64,000 nucleotides of DNA from CAISIP01 sp031396205 (GCA_031396205.1 JANNKH010000128.1:1-64000), one strand, 5' to 3'. Shown: positions 24,908-34,209, counted from the stretch's first letter. Made by a program: numbers and translations. Notes: generated by a model from the sequence alone, not told the origin.

Positions 24908-25293
24908 AAAAGCTTGTCTTCCTGGTCGGTGCGATAAGGGTCAATCGCTCAACGCCGATCGGCTGGTATCCGGCCCGACACCATGCTGATACCGGCAGCG
25001 AGCTGCACGACAGCCACAGTGGCGAAGAATCTGGTCGGGTGCCACGGGCCTGACCCTGGACGCGGCGCATGCGGGCAGCAAGTCGATCCAGTGTCGGCCC
25101 TGTCTGGATCGGAGCGAGCGGCGCCCGCAAGTGGCCGGAAGGCTCGGCGCACTGATTTGCTCCCACTGCTTGGCAGCGGGACGGTTGCGCCGGTCGCAAT
25201 CGCCGCGATCGGTCGCGAGTGCCCGGGCTTTGCAGATCACGTCGGCCGGTGCCCGCCATCTGGGTGCATGGCTGGGCGCGCTGCGCTGGAGCG
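24908..25293. other. region without recognisable genes
   Basis: About 390 bases between the NIPSNAP pseudogene and atpE. Open frames exist on both strands but none resembles a known protein or has a convincing start. Given the broken NIPSNAP gene next to it, this looks like decaying sequence. Confidence 0.4.
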
Positions 25294-25533
25294 CTATTTG
25301 AACGGGTTGGCAGTGGCAAACCACAGGCCGATGCCGGTGGCGATGATGAAGGCTCCATCGGTGACCCCCACAGCGAGGAAAAACTTGCTCTGCAACTGCG
25401 GCGCCAATTCGGGCTGGCGGGCCACGCTTTCCAGCAGCTTCATGCTGGCCAGGCCGATGCCGATGCACGAGCCGAAAGCGGGAATGCCGATCAGCAGCGC
25501 GATGGCCAGGGGCAGGAGATCGATCGGGGGCAT
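25294..25533 (-). CDS. atpE: orphan F-type ATP synthase subunit c
   Basis: A 79-residue hairpin of two transmembrane helices. Helix 1 contains GIPAFGSCIGIGLASMKLLE with the small-residue packing face. The polar loop ARQPELAPQLQSKFF includes the conserved RQP, and helix 2 contains VTDGAFIIATGIGL with Asp as ion-binding carboxylate, as in betaproteobacterial c subunits. No other ATP synthase gene is nearby, so it is an extra paralogue or a relic. It starts at ATG 25533 with AAAGGA ahead. Confidence 0.82.
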   Translation of the reverse strand: MPPIDLLPLAIALLIGIPAFGSCIGIGLASMKLLESVARQPELAPQLQSKFFLAVGVTDGAFIIATGIGLWFATANPFK

Positions 25534-25656
25534 GGGGCGGATCCTTTCACAGTTTGTCGCCACGACCGTTGTCATGGCAATCGCAGTGTCTGCGACCCGC
25601 GGCGGCGCGTCGATTACCTTGCAGGTCATGTGCCCGCGCCCGGTTGGCTCTGCGTC

Positions 25657-25938
25657 TCAGCGGCGCCTGCGTGACTGTTCATATTTGCGCCAGTAGTCGA
25701 ACTCGTCGACATGCAGCTCGATGTCCACCTCCAGGACCCGGGCCTGCAGCCGCTCCTGCACGTCGGCGACGGCCTGGTTGTAGATGGCCGGGCCGATTTC
25801 ATCAAGAAAATAGCCGAGCAAGGCGCCCGCGGCAATGTTGCCGATGCGCTCTTGCATGTTCTCGGAGAAATAGCGTTCGATGGAGCTGATGGCGCGTTTG
25901 CGCGCCTCGTCGGGAAGCTGGATCTGCATGATGGACAT
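25657..25938 (-). CDS. DUF2164 family protein
   Basis: A 93-residue protein of unknown function. It is recognised by the order IQLPDEARKRAISSIERYF, then a GALLGYFLDEIGPAIYNQAV segment and DVQERLQARVLEVDIELHVDE, a small helical family common in proteobacteria. The ATG at 25938 gives the family start; a second Met three codons later is possible. It lies between the orphan atpE and the DUF2062 gene on the same strand, with about 100 bases on each side. Confidence 0.82.
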   Translation of the reverse strand: MSIMQIQLPDEARKRAISSIERYFSENMQERIGNIAAGALLGYFLDEIGPAIYNQAVADVQERLQARVLEVDIELHVDEFDYWRKYEQSRRRR

Positions 25939-26039
25939 GGTGCGTGCGGGTCCGGGATTGTCGCTGCTGCCGCGCTGTGCCACCGCGCAAGGTGCGCCAT
26001 TGCACGTACCGCCAGTGTGCCGCCGCGAGGCTTGCGCGA

Positions 26040-26588
26040 TTACCCCAGGCGTCGCCCGCGGCGCTTGAACCAGGTCCACACTTGCCAGGCCAGCGCAATC
26101 AGGACATACGACAACAAACCCATCAGCGTCGCTATGATCGCCAGGCCGAGCAGCAGCGGTTTGCCCACCGTGGCCATGCGTTGCCAGATGTCCATTTCTT
26201 CCTTTGGCAACCCGGCAGCCTGCAGCTCGGTCACCGCGGCTCTGGCCTGGGCTGGTTCCCCGGTGGCGCCGGTCACCCAATGGCCGAGCTTGAAGGCGGC
26301 GTAATACAGCGGGCCGAAGGTCAGCGGGTTGGTGATCAGGGTGCTGACTGCGGCAGCGGGAACATTGGCCCGCAACACCACGGCGGCGGCGACCGACAGC
26401 GGGATCTGGGCCACTGGAACCAACAGGCCAAAAAAGATGCCCAATGCCACACCCAGTGCAACGCCGCGGCGGGACCAGCGCCATAGCCGGGGTCGGCGCA
26501 GCAACGGGCCAAGCCAGCGCAGCCAGCGGTTGTCTTGGATCTGCGCGCGGGTCGGTACCATCGCGCGCAGTCGGTCACGCAGGCGCAT
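26040..26588 (-). CDS. DUF2062 membrane protein
   Basis: A 182-residue membrane protein. After a basic N-terminus comes the conserved SRRGVALGVALGIFFGLLVP and the second core LITNPLTFGPLYYAAFKLG, the two DUF2062 hallmarks. A last transmembrane segment lies near residues 145-170. Function is unknown; members occur near cell-envelope genes. It starts directly after the stop of a possible 51-codon gene. Confidence 0.88.
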   Translation of the reverse strand: MRLRDRLRAMVPTRAQIQDNRWLRWLGPLLRRPRLWRWSRRGVALGVALGIFFGLLVPVAQIPLSVAAAVVLRANVPAAAVSTLITNPLTFGPLYYAAFKLGHWVTGATGEPAQARAAVTELQAAGLPKEEMDIWQRMATVGKPLLLGLAIIATLMGLLSYVLIALAWQVWTWFKRRGRRLG

Positions 26589-26744
26589 TCACACGCTCCG
26601 CACGCCGCGTCCGCGCGGCAGCCATATCTGGACGTCGACCGCCGGAAACCGGGCCAGCGCCAGGGCGGCGATCAGCCGCCACGATGCAGCGTCCAGGGCG
26701 ACGGTCTGCAACACCTGTTGCAGGGGTGGGGCATTGGTGAACAT
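26589..26744 (-). CDS. possible small protein, 51 residues
   Basis: A short frame starting ATG 26744 (MFTNAPPLQQVLQTV) and ending one base before the DUF2062 start codon. The composition looks protein-like (ALDAASWRLIAALALARFP, then VDVQIWLPRGRG), with helix-strand alternation. No family was recognised. A competing frame starts at 26790, overlapping the stop of the upstream gene, but its Arg/Pro/Gly-rich translation is less plausible. It could be the tail of a lost gene. Confidence 0.35.
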   Translation of the reverse strand: MFTNAPPLQQVLQTVALDAASWRLIAALALARFPAVDVQIWLPRGRGVRSV

Positions 26745-26786
26745 GCGATGCAAGGCTACCGATCGCGGCTCGATGGTCGTCAGAGG

Positions 26787-29477
26787 TCATGGGCCTGCCG
26801 CATCCCGGCGCTGCAGGTCCAGCACGATGGAACGTGTGCCATCGGCCGGGTCGGCAGGTTCGTGGACAAATCCGAGCCGGCGTTGCATTGCCAGCATGCG
26901 CCGGTTGTCATTGAGCACGGTGGCGACCAGACGTTGTGTGCCCTGGCAGCGCAGGGTGCGGATCAATTTGCCCATCAGCAAGCTTCCCAGGCCCTGGCCC
27001 TTGAGGTCCGAACGAACGATGATGCCAAACTCGGCTGTGATGTTGTCCGGGTCGGCGACGGCGCGCGCCGTGGCAAGCGTCTGTTCTTCGCCGTCGGGGC
27101 CAACGCGTACGGCGACAAATGCGATCTCGCGTTCATAGTCGATCTGGGTCAGGCGCGCCAACTCGCTCGGCTCAATGCTGCGCCGGCTGTAAAAGACCCG
27201 CATGCGCACGTCCTCGGGGTCCAGTTGCGACAGAAACGCCAGATGCTGCGCCTCGTCGCCGGGCCGGATCGGCCGCACGGTCAATGCCTGCCCGTTCCAC
27301 GCAAGCTGTTCGGTCAGGTGCGCAGGATAGGGCTTGATGGCGAAATTACCTGCGCCGCCGGGCAGGTCGGGGCTGACCCGGATCCGCGCATCCAGCGCAA
27401 TGGCGCCACGGGGACTGAGCAGGAGTGGATTGATATCGAATTCAGCAATCTGCGGATGGTCGGCCAGCAGTTGGGAGACAGCCACTAGCACACGCTCCAA
27501 CGACTCCAGGTCGGCGGCCGGCGTATCACGAAAGCCATCCAGCAGGCGCGCGATGCGGGTGTTCTGCACCAGCGCATGGGCCAGCCGGCTATTGAGCGGG
27601 GGCAGGGCGACCGCGCGATCGGCCACGACCTCGACCGAGGTGCCTCCCGAGCCAAACAGGATGATCGGGCCGAATACGGCGTCGATGCTGGCGCCGACGA
27701 TCAACTCGCGGGCGTGGGGTTCTCGCACCATGGCCTGCACCGTAAAGCCGTCCACCGTGGCGTTTGTCCGCACCGCAGCAATCCGCTCCAGCATGGCCTG
27801 CGCCGCCTCGTGCACTGCCGCCGCATGCGCCAGGTTCAAAACCACGCCGCCAACGTCGGACTTGTGCGAGATCGTGCGGGACAGCACTTTGAGCACAACC
27901 GGGAATCCGATTTCCTGTGCCGCCGCCGCGGCGGCGCCCGGATCGGGCGCGACGACACGGGTGGCCACAACGGGTATCCGGTAAGCGTCCAACACAGCCT
28001 TGGCTTGCGGCTCGGTCAGCAGGTCCTGATCCTGGGCCAGTGCCGATTCCAGCAATGCACGCACTGCCGCCGCATCGGGAGCGGGCGCCGCTGCGCCGGT
28101 GGCGGCCGCCGCCGGCGCCTCCAGCAACTGGGCCTGGTTGCGCCGATAGCGCACCAGCATCGCAAAGGCACTGACCGCTTCCTCTGGTGTGGCGTAATTG
28201 GCGATGCCGGCGTCCTGAAAGGTCTGCCGGGCCTGTGCCACCGCCGCTTCGCCAAGCCAGCAGGACAGCAGGCGCGGGCGCTGGCTGTCTACCAGCGGCA
28301 GCAATGCCTGGGCGATCTCGCGGCTGGGCACGATGGCCGTTGGCGCATGGATGAACAGGATTGCGCCCGCACCTGGGTCCGCGATCAGTGCCTTGAGCGT
28401 GTCCACGTAGCGCGTCACGGGAGCGTCGCCGATGATGTCGACCGGGTTGCCGTGCGACCAGTTGGCCGGTAGTACCGCGTCGAGCGCCTGCAGGGTTGAT
28501 GGTCCGAGTGCGGCCAGTTCGATTCCGGCATTTTCTGCGGCGTCGGCCGCCATGACGCCGGCGCCGCCGCCGTTGGTCAGGATCGTCAACCGGTCCGATT
28601 GATTGGCGCGAAAACGGGTCAGCGTTTCGGCCGCCAGGAACAACTGCTGCAGCGTGTCCACCCGCAGCATGCCGGCGCGCGCGATGGCGGCGTCGTATAC
28701 CATGTCCGACCCGGCCAGCGCGCCAGTGTGGGACGCAGCCGCGCGTTGCCCCTGGGTCGAGCGACCGGCCTTGACCACGATCACCGGCTTGTTGCGCGCG
28801 GCGGCGCGGGCAGCCGACATGAACTTGCGCGGCGCCTCGATTGACTCGATGTACAGCAAGATCGCGCGGGTCTTGGGGTCGCTCGCCAGGTAGTCGAGCA
28901 TGTCGCCAAAATCGACATCCGCATGTTCACCCAGTGATACGAAATGCGAGAAACCGATGGCGCGCGCACGCGCCCAGTCGAGCATGGCCGTGACCAATGC
29001 GCCCGATTGCGACACGAATGCCAGTTCTCCCGGCGCCGCCGAGGTATGGGCAAAGCTGGCATTCAATCCCAGGTGGGGGGACAACATGCCGATGCAGTTG
29101 GGTCCCAGGATGCGCAGCAGCGTCGGCCGGGCGGCTTCCAGCATGCCAGTGCGTTGTTCGGCGCTCAAACCTGCGGTCAGCACGATTGCCGCTCGGGTTC
29201 CGCAGGCGCCCAGTTCTTCGATCAGTCCAGCGACAGTGGCCGCCGGCGTGCAGATGACCGCCAGATCGGGAACGGTCGGCAGGTCGGCGGCACGGGCATA
29301 TGCCGGTTGGTCGTCCAATGCCTTGTATTTCGGGTTCACAGCATACACCGGACCCTTGAACCCTCCGCCGCGCAGGTTTTGCCAAACCGTGGCGCCGACG
29401 CTGCCTGCTCGTGACGAGGCGCCAAATACCGCGACGGACGTCGGGTCCAGCAAGTGGTCGAGGTTGCGAATGCTCAT
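26787..29477 (-). CDS. NDP-forming acyl-CoA synthetase/GNAT acetyltransferase (Pat family)
   Basis: An 896-residue protein. Residues 1-690 form an ADP-forming acetyl-CoA-synthetase-like region: CoA-binding Rossmann start VAVFGASSRAGSVG, the phosphohistidine loop AASHTGALAGS near residue 250, and an ATP-grasp domain with GFPVVLKVLSRTISHKSDVGG. Residues 745-890 form a GNAT domain with the acetyl-CoA loop SDLKGQGLGSLLM. This matches Pat/PatZ protein lysine acetyltransferases, which silence acetyl-CoA synthetase. Synthetase activity is usually lost in the Pat branch, but here the phospho-His is kept. Confidence 0.9.
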   Translation of the reverse strand: MSIRNLDHLLDPTSVAVFGASSRAGSVGATVWQNLRGGGFKGPVYAVNPKYKALDDQPAYARAADLPTVPDLAVICTPAATVAGLIEELGACGTRAAIVLTAGLSAEQRTGMLEAARPTLLRILGPNCIGMLSPHLGLNASFAHTSAAPGELAFVSQSGALVTAMLDWARARAIGFSHFVSLGEHADVDFGDMLDYLASDPKTRAILLYIESIEAPRKFMSAARAAARNKPVIVVKAGRSTQGQRAAASHTGALAGSDMVYDAAIARAGMLRVDTLQQLFLAAETLTRFRANQSDRLTILTNGGGAGVMAADAAENAGIELAALGPSTLQALDAVLPANWSHGNPVDIIGDAPVTRYVDTLKALIADPGAGAILFIHAPTAIVPSREIAQALLPLVDSQRPRLLSCWLGEAAVAQARQTFQDAGIANYATPEEAVSAFAMLVRYRRNQAQLLEAPAAAATGAAAPAPDAAAVRALLESALAQDQDLLTEPQAKAVLDAYRIPVVATRVVAPDPGAAAAAAQEIGFPVVLKVLSRTISHKSDVGGVVLNLAHAAAVHEAAQAMLERIAAVRTNATVDGFTVQAMVREPHARELIVGASIDAVFGPIILFGSGGTSVEVVADRAVALPPLNSRLAHALVQNTRIARLLDGFRDTPAADLESLERVLVAVSQLLADHPQIAEFDINPLLLSPRGAIALDARIRVSPDLPGGAGNFAIKPYPAHLTEQLAWNGQALTVRPIRPGDEAQHLAFLSQLDPEDVRMRVFYSRRSIEPSELARLTQIDYEREIAFVAVRVGPDGEEQTLATARAVADPDNITAEFGIIVRSDLKGQGLGSLLMGKLIRTLRCQGTQRLVATVLNDNRRMLAMQRRLGFVHEPADPADGTRSIVLDLQRRDAAGP

Positions 29478-29748
29478 GGTGGTATGCGGGTTGGGTGATC
29501 ATGGACTGCGGCGACATGCCGTACTTTGGCGGCGCGCAGGGGGTTGCGCCTGCAGCCGGGTACATCATACGAAAGCCAACGGATCGGCACACTGCGGCGA
29601 GCCAATCGGCCGAACGCCGGACGCTCGTCGGCGCGTGCCGCAAAGACCTGCTTGATCCAGGTCAAATCAGTGCGCTTTGGAGTCTGGCGGACCCGAGCGG
29701 CATGTTAGGGTGCTGTCTGCAGCGCCTCGATTGCAGATGGAGTACCGG

Positions 29749-31110
29749 ATGAACGACAACGCGCAACCGCACCGGCACGACTATCGGTCGCGCGTGGCGG
29801 GAGTGTATGCGGGCGACACCCAGCACCTGACGCGACGCTGCTTCGCAATGGTTTTGGCAGGCGGACGCGGAAGTCGCCTGCACAACCTGACCGACTGGCG
29901 CGCAAAGCCGGCGGTGCCATTTGCCGGCAAGCTCAAGATCATCGACTTTCCACTCAGCAATTGCGTGAATTCGGGCATTCGCCGAATCGCCGTGCTGACC
30001 CAGTACAAGGCGCAAAGCCTGATCCGGCATATCGAGCGCGGCTGGGCCATTCTGACGCCGAGCCTGGGCGAGTTCATCGATGTTGCGCCAGCGCAACAGC
30101 GTCTGGGGCAAGGTTGGTATTGCGGAACCGCCAATGCCGTGTACCAGAACCTGAACCTGCTGCACGATGCCGGCGCCGAGTACGTACTGATCCTGGCCGG
30201 TGACCATGTCTACAAGATGGACTACGCCGCGATGCTCGCAGACCATGTGCACCATGCCGCCGACGTGACCGTGGCCTGCGTCGAAGTGCCACTGGCTGAA
30301 TCGCGGCATTTCGGGGTCGTCACCGTCGACCCGTGTGCGCGCGTCGTCGCGTTCGAGGAAAAGCCGTTGCAATGCCAGCCGCTGGCGGATGCACCTGACC
30401 AGGTTCTGGCGAGCATGGGGATCTATGTGTTCAACCTGGAATTCCTGTGCGCCCAACTGGCACGGGACGCGGCCGATCCCCATTCCAGCCATGATTTCGG
30501 CAAGGACCTGCTGCCATGGCTCGTGGGACGCCACACCGTCGTGGCGCACCGGTTCGCCAACAGTTGCGTCAACATGGTCGGCGCGCGCCCTTATTGGCGC
30601 GACGTTGGCACCATCGACGCCTACTGGGAGGCAAACATGGACTTGACGACGGTGGTTCCGGAGCTCAATTTGTATGATGACCAGTGGCCGATCCTGAGCC
30701 TGCAGCCGCAGTTGCCGCCTGCCAAGTTCGTGTTCGATGAGGAGACGCGGCGGGGCTCCGCGGTGGCGTCCCTGGTGTCCAGCGGATGTATCGTGAGCGG
30801 CGCGACAGTGCGCCGCTCGATCCTGTTTTCCAAGGTGCGGGTGGGCGAACACAGCCTGATAGAGGACTCGCTGGTGTTGCCGGATGTGGTGGTTGGCCGG
30901 CATGTGACACTGCGCAAGGTCGTGGTGGACAAGCGCTGCATATTGCCCGATGGTTTTTGCGCCGGGTTGGACGCGGATGCGGACCGTGCGCACTTCCACG
31001 TCACCGAGGGTGGCGTCACGCTGATTACTGCCGGCATGTTGGGTCAGGCCGGCAATGGGTCGATGAACGGCGCGTTGGACGATTCCGAATTTGCGGCGCT
31101 GGCGCCGTGA
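29749..31110 (+). CDS. glgC: glucose-1-phosphate adenylyltransferase
   Basis: A 453-residue ADP-glucose pyrophosphorylase, the committed enzyme of glycogen synthesis. The nucleotide motif MVLAGGRGSRLHNLTDWRAKP is at residues 35-55, followed by DFPLSNCVNSGIRRI, WYCGTANAVYQNL and LAGDHVYKMDY. The glucose-1-phosphate site FEEKP is at about residue 203, and the C-terminal left-handed helix domain is present. ATG 29749 is preferred because a GGAG sits 6-7 bases before it. Confidence 0.95.
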   Translation: MNDNAQPHRHDYRSRVAGVYAGDTQHLTRRCFAMVLAGGRGSRLHNLTDWRAKPAVPFAGKLKIIDFPLSNCVNSGIRRIAVLTQYKAQSLIRHIERGWAILTPSLGEFIDVAPAQQRLGQGWYCGTANAVYQNLNLLHDAGAEYVLILAGDHVYKMDYAAMLADHVHHAADVTVACVEVPLAESRHFGVVTVDPCARVVAFEEKPLQCQPLADAPDQVLASMGIYVFNLEFLCAQLARDAADPHSSHDFGKDLLPWLVGRHTVVAHRFANSCVNMVGARPYWRDVGTIDAYWEANMDLTTVVPELNLYDDQWPILSLQPQLPPAKFVFDEETRRGSAVASLVSSGCIVSGATVRRSILFSKVRVGEHSLIEDSLVLPDVVVGRHVTLRKVVVDKRCILPDGFCAGLDADADRAHFHVTEGGVTLITAGMLGQAGNGSMNGALDDSEFAALAP

Positions 31111-31148
31111 CGACCTTTGCCACCCGGCGTGGGGCCGGTCGCCCGACG

Positions 31149-31685
31149 TCAGATGGCCAGGCGCATGGGCCGGGCGAAGACCGAATTGGCAGCCACCACG
31201 ATCATGCGCTCGCGCGCGCCGACTCCTTTGGCAGTTGGCAGGCGGGCTGGCGGCGATGACCCGGTGCTGGCGAGATGCTTGTTTGGGCCGATCGCCTCGT
31301 CCAGCGTCGTTTTTGCCATCAGTTCGAGCATCTGTTTTTCCAGGTCGACGCACCAGTCGGCGCTGATGCTGTGGCCATCCCGCGGGCGGTCGGCGAAGGA
31401 CCGGTGCCCCGACCCGTTGGCCGCACGGCCTTCATCGGCAGCGCTGACGATGTCGGCCAGGGAGATCTCGGTGGCCTCTTTGGCCAGCAGGTAGCCGCCG
31501 CCCGGGCCGCGCAAGCCCGTTACCAGGCCGCGACGGCGCAGTCGGCCAAAAAGCAGGTCCAGGTAGGACGGCGACACCTGCTGGCGCACGCTGATCGCCG
31601 ACAGCGGCACCGGGCCGTGGTTCTGGTGCAGGGCGAGATCCATCATCGCGGCGACGGCCAATTGGCATTTGGGAGGTATGTGCAT
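31149..31685 (-). CDS. Rrf2 family transcriptional regulator
   Basis: A 178-residue regulator with an N-terminal winged HTH: AVAAMMDLALHQNHGPVPLS, ISVRQQVSPSYLDLLFGRL, and the wing GLVTGLRGPGGGYLLAKEATEISL, the Rrf2/IscR pattern. The three closely spaced cysteines of IscR are absent; only two scattered Cys remain, so an Fe-S cluster of the IscR kind is unlikely. The C-terminal part after residue 130 is unusual and basic. The target is not known. Confidence 0.85.
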   Translation of the reverse strand: MHIPPKCQLAVAAMMDLALHQNHGPVPLSAISVRQQVSPSYLDLLFGRLRRRGLVTGLRGPGGGYLLAKEATEISLADIVSAADEGRAANGSGHRSFADRPRDGHSISADWCVDLEKQMLELMAKTTLDEAIGPNKHLASTGSSPPARLPTAKGVGARERMIVVAANSVFARPMRLAI

Positions 31686-31731
31686 GGTGATTCCTGGTTG
31701 GGCGCAATAGGGGGCAGGCGTGGCAGGTGAC

Positions 31732-32142
31732 TCAAAAAGGGTTTGCTGCGCCGGCGCTTGATGGCTCGGCGGCTGCGGACGCATCTGGCCAGTAGGCCGG
31801 GCTTGCCGGTGCCCGTCGCACGGTGGCAGGTTGGCGTCCGAATCGGCTAAGTTCGAGTTGCTTGGCGACGGCGCGGGCCGCACGCGCACTGGCCCGGTCG
31901 ATTACCGCATAAAGGTCGGCCCCGCAGTCGTGGGTCACGACGGGTGGGGCATCGACGAGGAACACCTGCAGCCGGCAGAACTTGTCCGGGCCGCCACGGG
32001 GTCCGTTTTCGTCGCCCAGGCGCACCACGATCCGGGTAACCCGGTTCGCGTGGCGGGCAAGGCCAAAACCAAGGCGACGCCGGGTATGGCTGGTCAGTGC
32101 GCTGGAGCAGGGAAAATCAATGCTCCGGATATCAAACTGCAT
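31732..32142 (-). CDS. HPF/RaiA-like ribosome-associated protein
   Basis: A 136-residue protein with the sigma-54 modulation/ribosome hibernation fold. The start MQFDIRSIDFPCSSALTSHTRRRL and VTRIVVRLGDENGPRGGPDK, then CRLQVFLVD and DLYAVIDRASARAARAVAKQ, follow the beta-alpha-beta-beta-beta-alpha order. The tail is Ala/Pro-rich. ATG 32142, with GGGAG six bases upstream, is preferred to ATG 32154. It lies 46 bases ahead of the Rrf2 gene on the same strand. Confidence 0.8.
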   Translation of the reverse strand: MQFDIRSIDFPCSSALTSHTRRRLGFGLARHANRVTRIVVRLGDENGPRGGPDKFCRLQVFLVDAPPVVTHDCGADLYAVIDRASARAARAVAKQLELSRFGRQPATVRRAPASPAYWPDASAAAEPSSAGAANPF

Positions 32143-32209
32143 GGTCACTCCCATAGGGACGGTTCAGTGGCGATGGGTAGAGTCTGGGGGCGCCGATCGT
32201 TCCTGTAAA

Positions 32210-32237
32210 TTCGAATTAATTGCTTGTATTATTCGAA
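32210..32237. promoter_or_regulatory. pair of TTCGAA palindromes upstream of nhaR
   Basis: Two copies of TTCGAA (32210-32215 and 32232-32237) lie 22 bases apart centre to centre, two helical turns, in an unusually AT-rich stretch between the divergent HPF-like and nhaR genes. LysR regulators bind paired sites in such divergent gaps; NhaR autoregulation is a guess. Confidence 0.4.
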
Positions 32238-32292
32238 AAAACCGGACTATCAGCGATGCCGTCCTGCAACGTGGTTATCACACCTGCCCCCC

Positions 32293-33228
32293 ATGAACTA
32301 CAAACACCTCCTCTATTTCATGCAGGTCGCCAAGATCGGCAGCGTATTGGGCGCCAGCGAGCGGTTGCATGTGACACCGCAGACGATCAGCGGGCAGATC
32401 CAGTTGTTGGAGGAGTCCCTGGGCAGCCCGCTGCTGGCCAAGAGCGGGCGAGGGCTGGTGATGACAGAGGCGGGTCGGCTGGCGCTGGGTTACGCCGAGG
32501 ACATTTTTTCGCTTGGCGCCGAACTTGAACAGGCGGTCCGCGAGCATCCGACCAACCGTCCCGCGCTGGAATTTCGGGTCGGCGTGGCCGATGCACTCCC
32601 CAAGCCGATTGCACATCGACTGATCGAGCCGGCGACCCGGCTCGCGGAGCCAGTGCGCCTGGTGTGTCGCGAATGGAAACTGGACAGTCTGCTGGCCGAA
32701 CTGGCCCTGCATCGGCTCGATCTGGTGCTGTCGGACGCACCCATTCCGCCGTCAGTCAGCGTAAAGGCATTCAGCCACCAGCTGGGTGCCTCGGGTCAGA
32801 GTTTTTTTGCGGCGCCGCAACTCGCCGCACGCTACCGTTCCCGTTTCCCCGAATGCCTGCAGGACGCGCCCATGCTGATGCCGGCGCATGATTCGGCCAC
32901 CGGGCAAAAGCTACAGGCCTGGTTTCAGTCGCGCGCCCTGCATCCGCAAGTCGTCGGCGAATTCGACGATAGCGCACTGGCCACGGAATTTGGCCGCCGC
33001 GGCGCGGGCCTGTTTGTCGCGCCAACGGTGTTGGCCGACGACATCGCGCGCCAGTTCAGCGTGGCATCCATTGGCGAGGCCGATGGCATCACTGTTGAAT
33101 ACTTCGCGATCTCCGTTGAGCGGCGCATCACCCATCCGTGCGTCGTGGCGATCACGCGTTCGGCGCGCCAGGCGCTGTTCGCCAGCACCGTCGCAAACCA
33201 GCCGCGGCGTCGCAAGGATGCCGGTTGA
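32293..33228 (+). CDS. nhaR: LysR-type transcriptional activator NhaR
   Basis: A 311-residue LysR regulator starting MNYKHLLYFMQVAKIGSVLG, the typical NhaR N-terminus. The HTH ASERLHVTPQTISGQIQLLE spans residues 22-42, and a periplasmic-binding-like effector domain runs from about residue 90. NhaR senses Na+ and activates the antiporter gene nhaA and, in E. coli, pgaABCD. No antiporter gene lies in the window, so the target is elsewhere or this is an orphan. Confidence 0.87.
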   Translation: MNYKHLLYFMQVAKIGSVLGASERLHVTPQTISGQIQLLEESLGSPLLAKSGRGLVMTEAGRLALGYAEDIFSLGAELEQAVREHPTNRPALEFRVGVADALPKPIAHRLIEPATRLAEPVRLVCREWKLDSLLAELALHRLDLVLSDAPIPPSVSVKAFSHQLGASGQSFFAAPQLAARYRSRFPECLQDAPMLMPAHDSATGQKLQAWFQSRALHPQVVGEFDDSALATEFGRRGAGLFVAPTVLADDIARQFSVASIGEADGITVEYFAISVERRITHPCVVAITRSARQALFASTVANQPRRRKDAG

Positions 33229-33258
33229 GACGCGGTGCGGCAGTGCGCGACGGGTTGG

Positions 33259-34209
33259 CTAGGCGTTGCCGTGCATCGCCAGCGCCAATTGCGCGGCACA
33301 GATGTTTACCGCGGCATTGGCTTCGTCGATGACCCGGCCCATGGTGATGAATCCGTGGATCTGGCGCTCAAAGCAGATATGGATCGCCCGGTTGCCCGCC
33401 TCGGTCAGTCGCTGGCTGTACATCAGCCCTTCATCGCGCAGCGGGTCGTAACCAGCCGTGACGACAAGTGCGTCGGGCAGGCTGCCGAGCGCCTCGCACA
33501 GCAATGGCGAGGCACGCCAGTCGGCATCGTGCGCGACGTCGTCTATGTAGTGGTCGTGGAAATAGGCCATGGTGTCATTGGTCAGCAGAAAACCCTGCCC
33601 ATTGCTGCGATGTGACGGCGCCAGGCGCCGCATATCGGTAGCCGGGTAGATCAGCAGCTGGTAACGCAGCGGCAGGTCGCCACGGTCGCGCGCCGCAATG
33701 GCGACGACCGCGGCCAGGTTACCGCCGGCGCTATCGCCGCCCACCGCGATCCGACTGGCGTCCAGGCCCAGGCGCATGGCGTTGTCCCGGCACCAACGGG
33801 TCGCTGCCAGGCAATCGTCGACCGCGCACGGAAATCGGTGCTCGGGCCCCATGCGGTAGTCCACCGTCAGCACGGCGCAGCGAGCCGCGTTGGCCAGTTG
33901 CCGACACAGCGTGTCATGGGTATCCAGATCGCCGATGACCCAGCCACCGCCATGGAAAAAAACCAGCACCGGCAACGGCCCGGTCGCTTGATGCTGAACC
34001 AGCGGGCGGTACAGGCGCAAGGGTATAGCGCCATGCGGGCCGTCAGCCATCAGGTTTTCGACCGACGCCACCATCGGCGGATCGGGCTGGGTGAGGGCGC
34101 GCCGGTCCCGGTACAGGGCGCGAGCCTCCTGCGGGCTGAGCGTATGGGTGGGCGGCACGCCGCGCTGGACCATCAAGTCGAGGAGGGCGCGGGCCTGGGG
34201 GTGCAGCAT
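33259..34209 (-). CDS. alpha/beta hydrolase, hormone-sensitive lipase family
   Basis: A 316-residue carboxylesterase. The oxyanion motif LVFFHGGGWVIGD lies near residue 85, the nucleophile in VGGDSAGGNLAAVV near 155, the acid in TAGYDPLRDEG and the base in RQIHGFITM. This is the GDSAG subfamily of HSL esterases, cytoplasmic, acting on short-chain esters. ATG 34209 is preferred over the longer frame. It is convergent with nhaR and divergent from maiA. Confidence 0.9.
   Translation of the reverse strand: MLHPQARALLDLMVQRGVPPTHTLSPQEARALYRDRRALTQPDPPMVASVENLMADGPHGAIPLRLYRPLVQHQATGPLPVLVFFHGGGWVIGDLDTHDTLCRQLANAARCAVLTVDYRMGPEHRFPCAVDDCLAATRWCRDNAMRLGLDASRIAVGGDSAGGNLAAVVAIAARDRGDLPLRYQLLIYPATDMRRLAPSHRSNGQGFLLTNDTMAYFHDHYIDDVAHDADWRASPLLCEALGSLPDALVVTAGYDPLRDEGLMYSQRLTEAGNRAIHICFERQIHGFITMGRVIDEANAAVNICAAQLALAMHGNA

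Noticed and set aside
26575..26790. 71-codon minus-strand frame overlapping the Pat gene stop (ATGA)
   Set aside because: The overlap looks attractive, but the translation is Arg/Pro/Gly-rich, runs through the DUF2062 start, and the alternative 51-codon frame is more protein-like.
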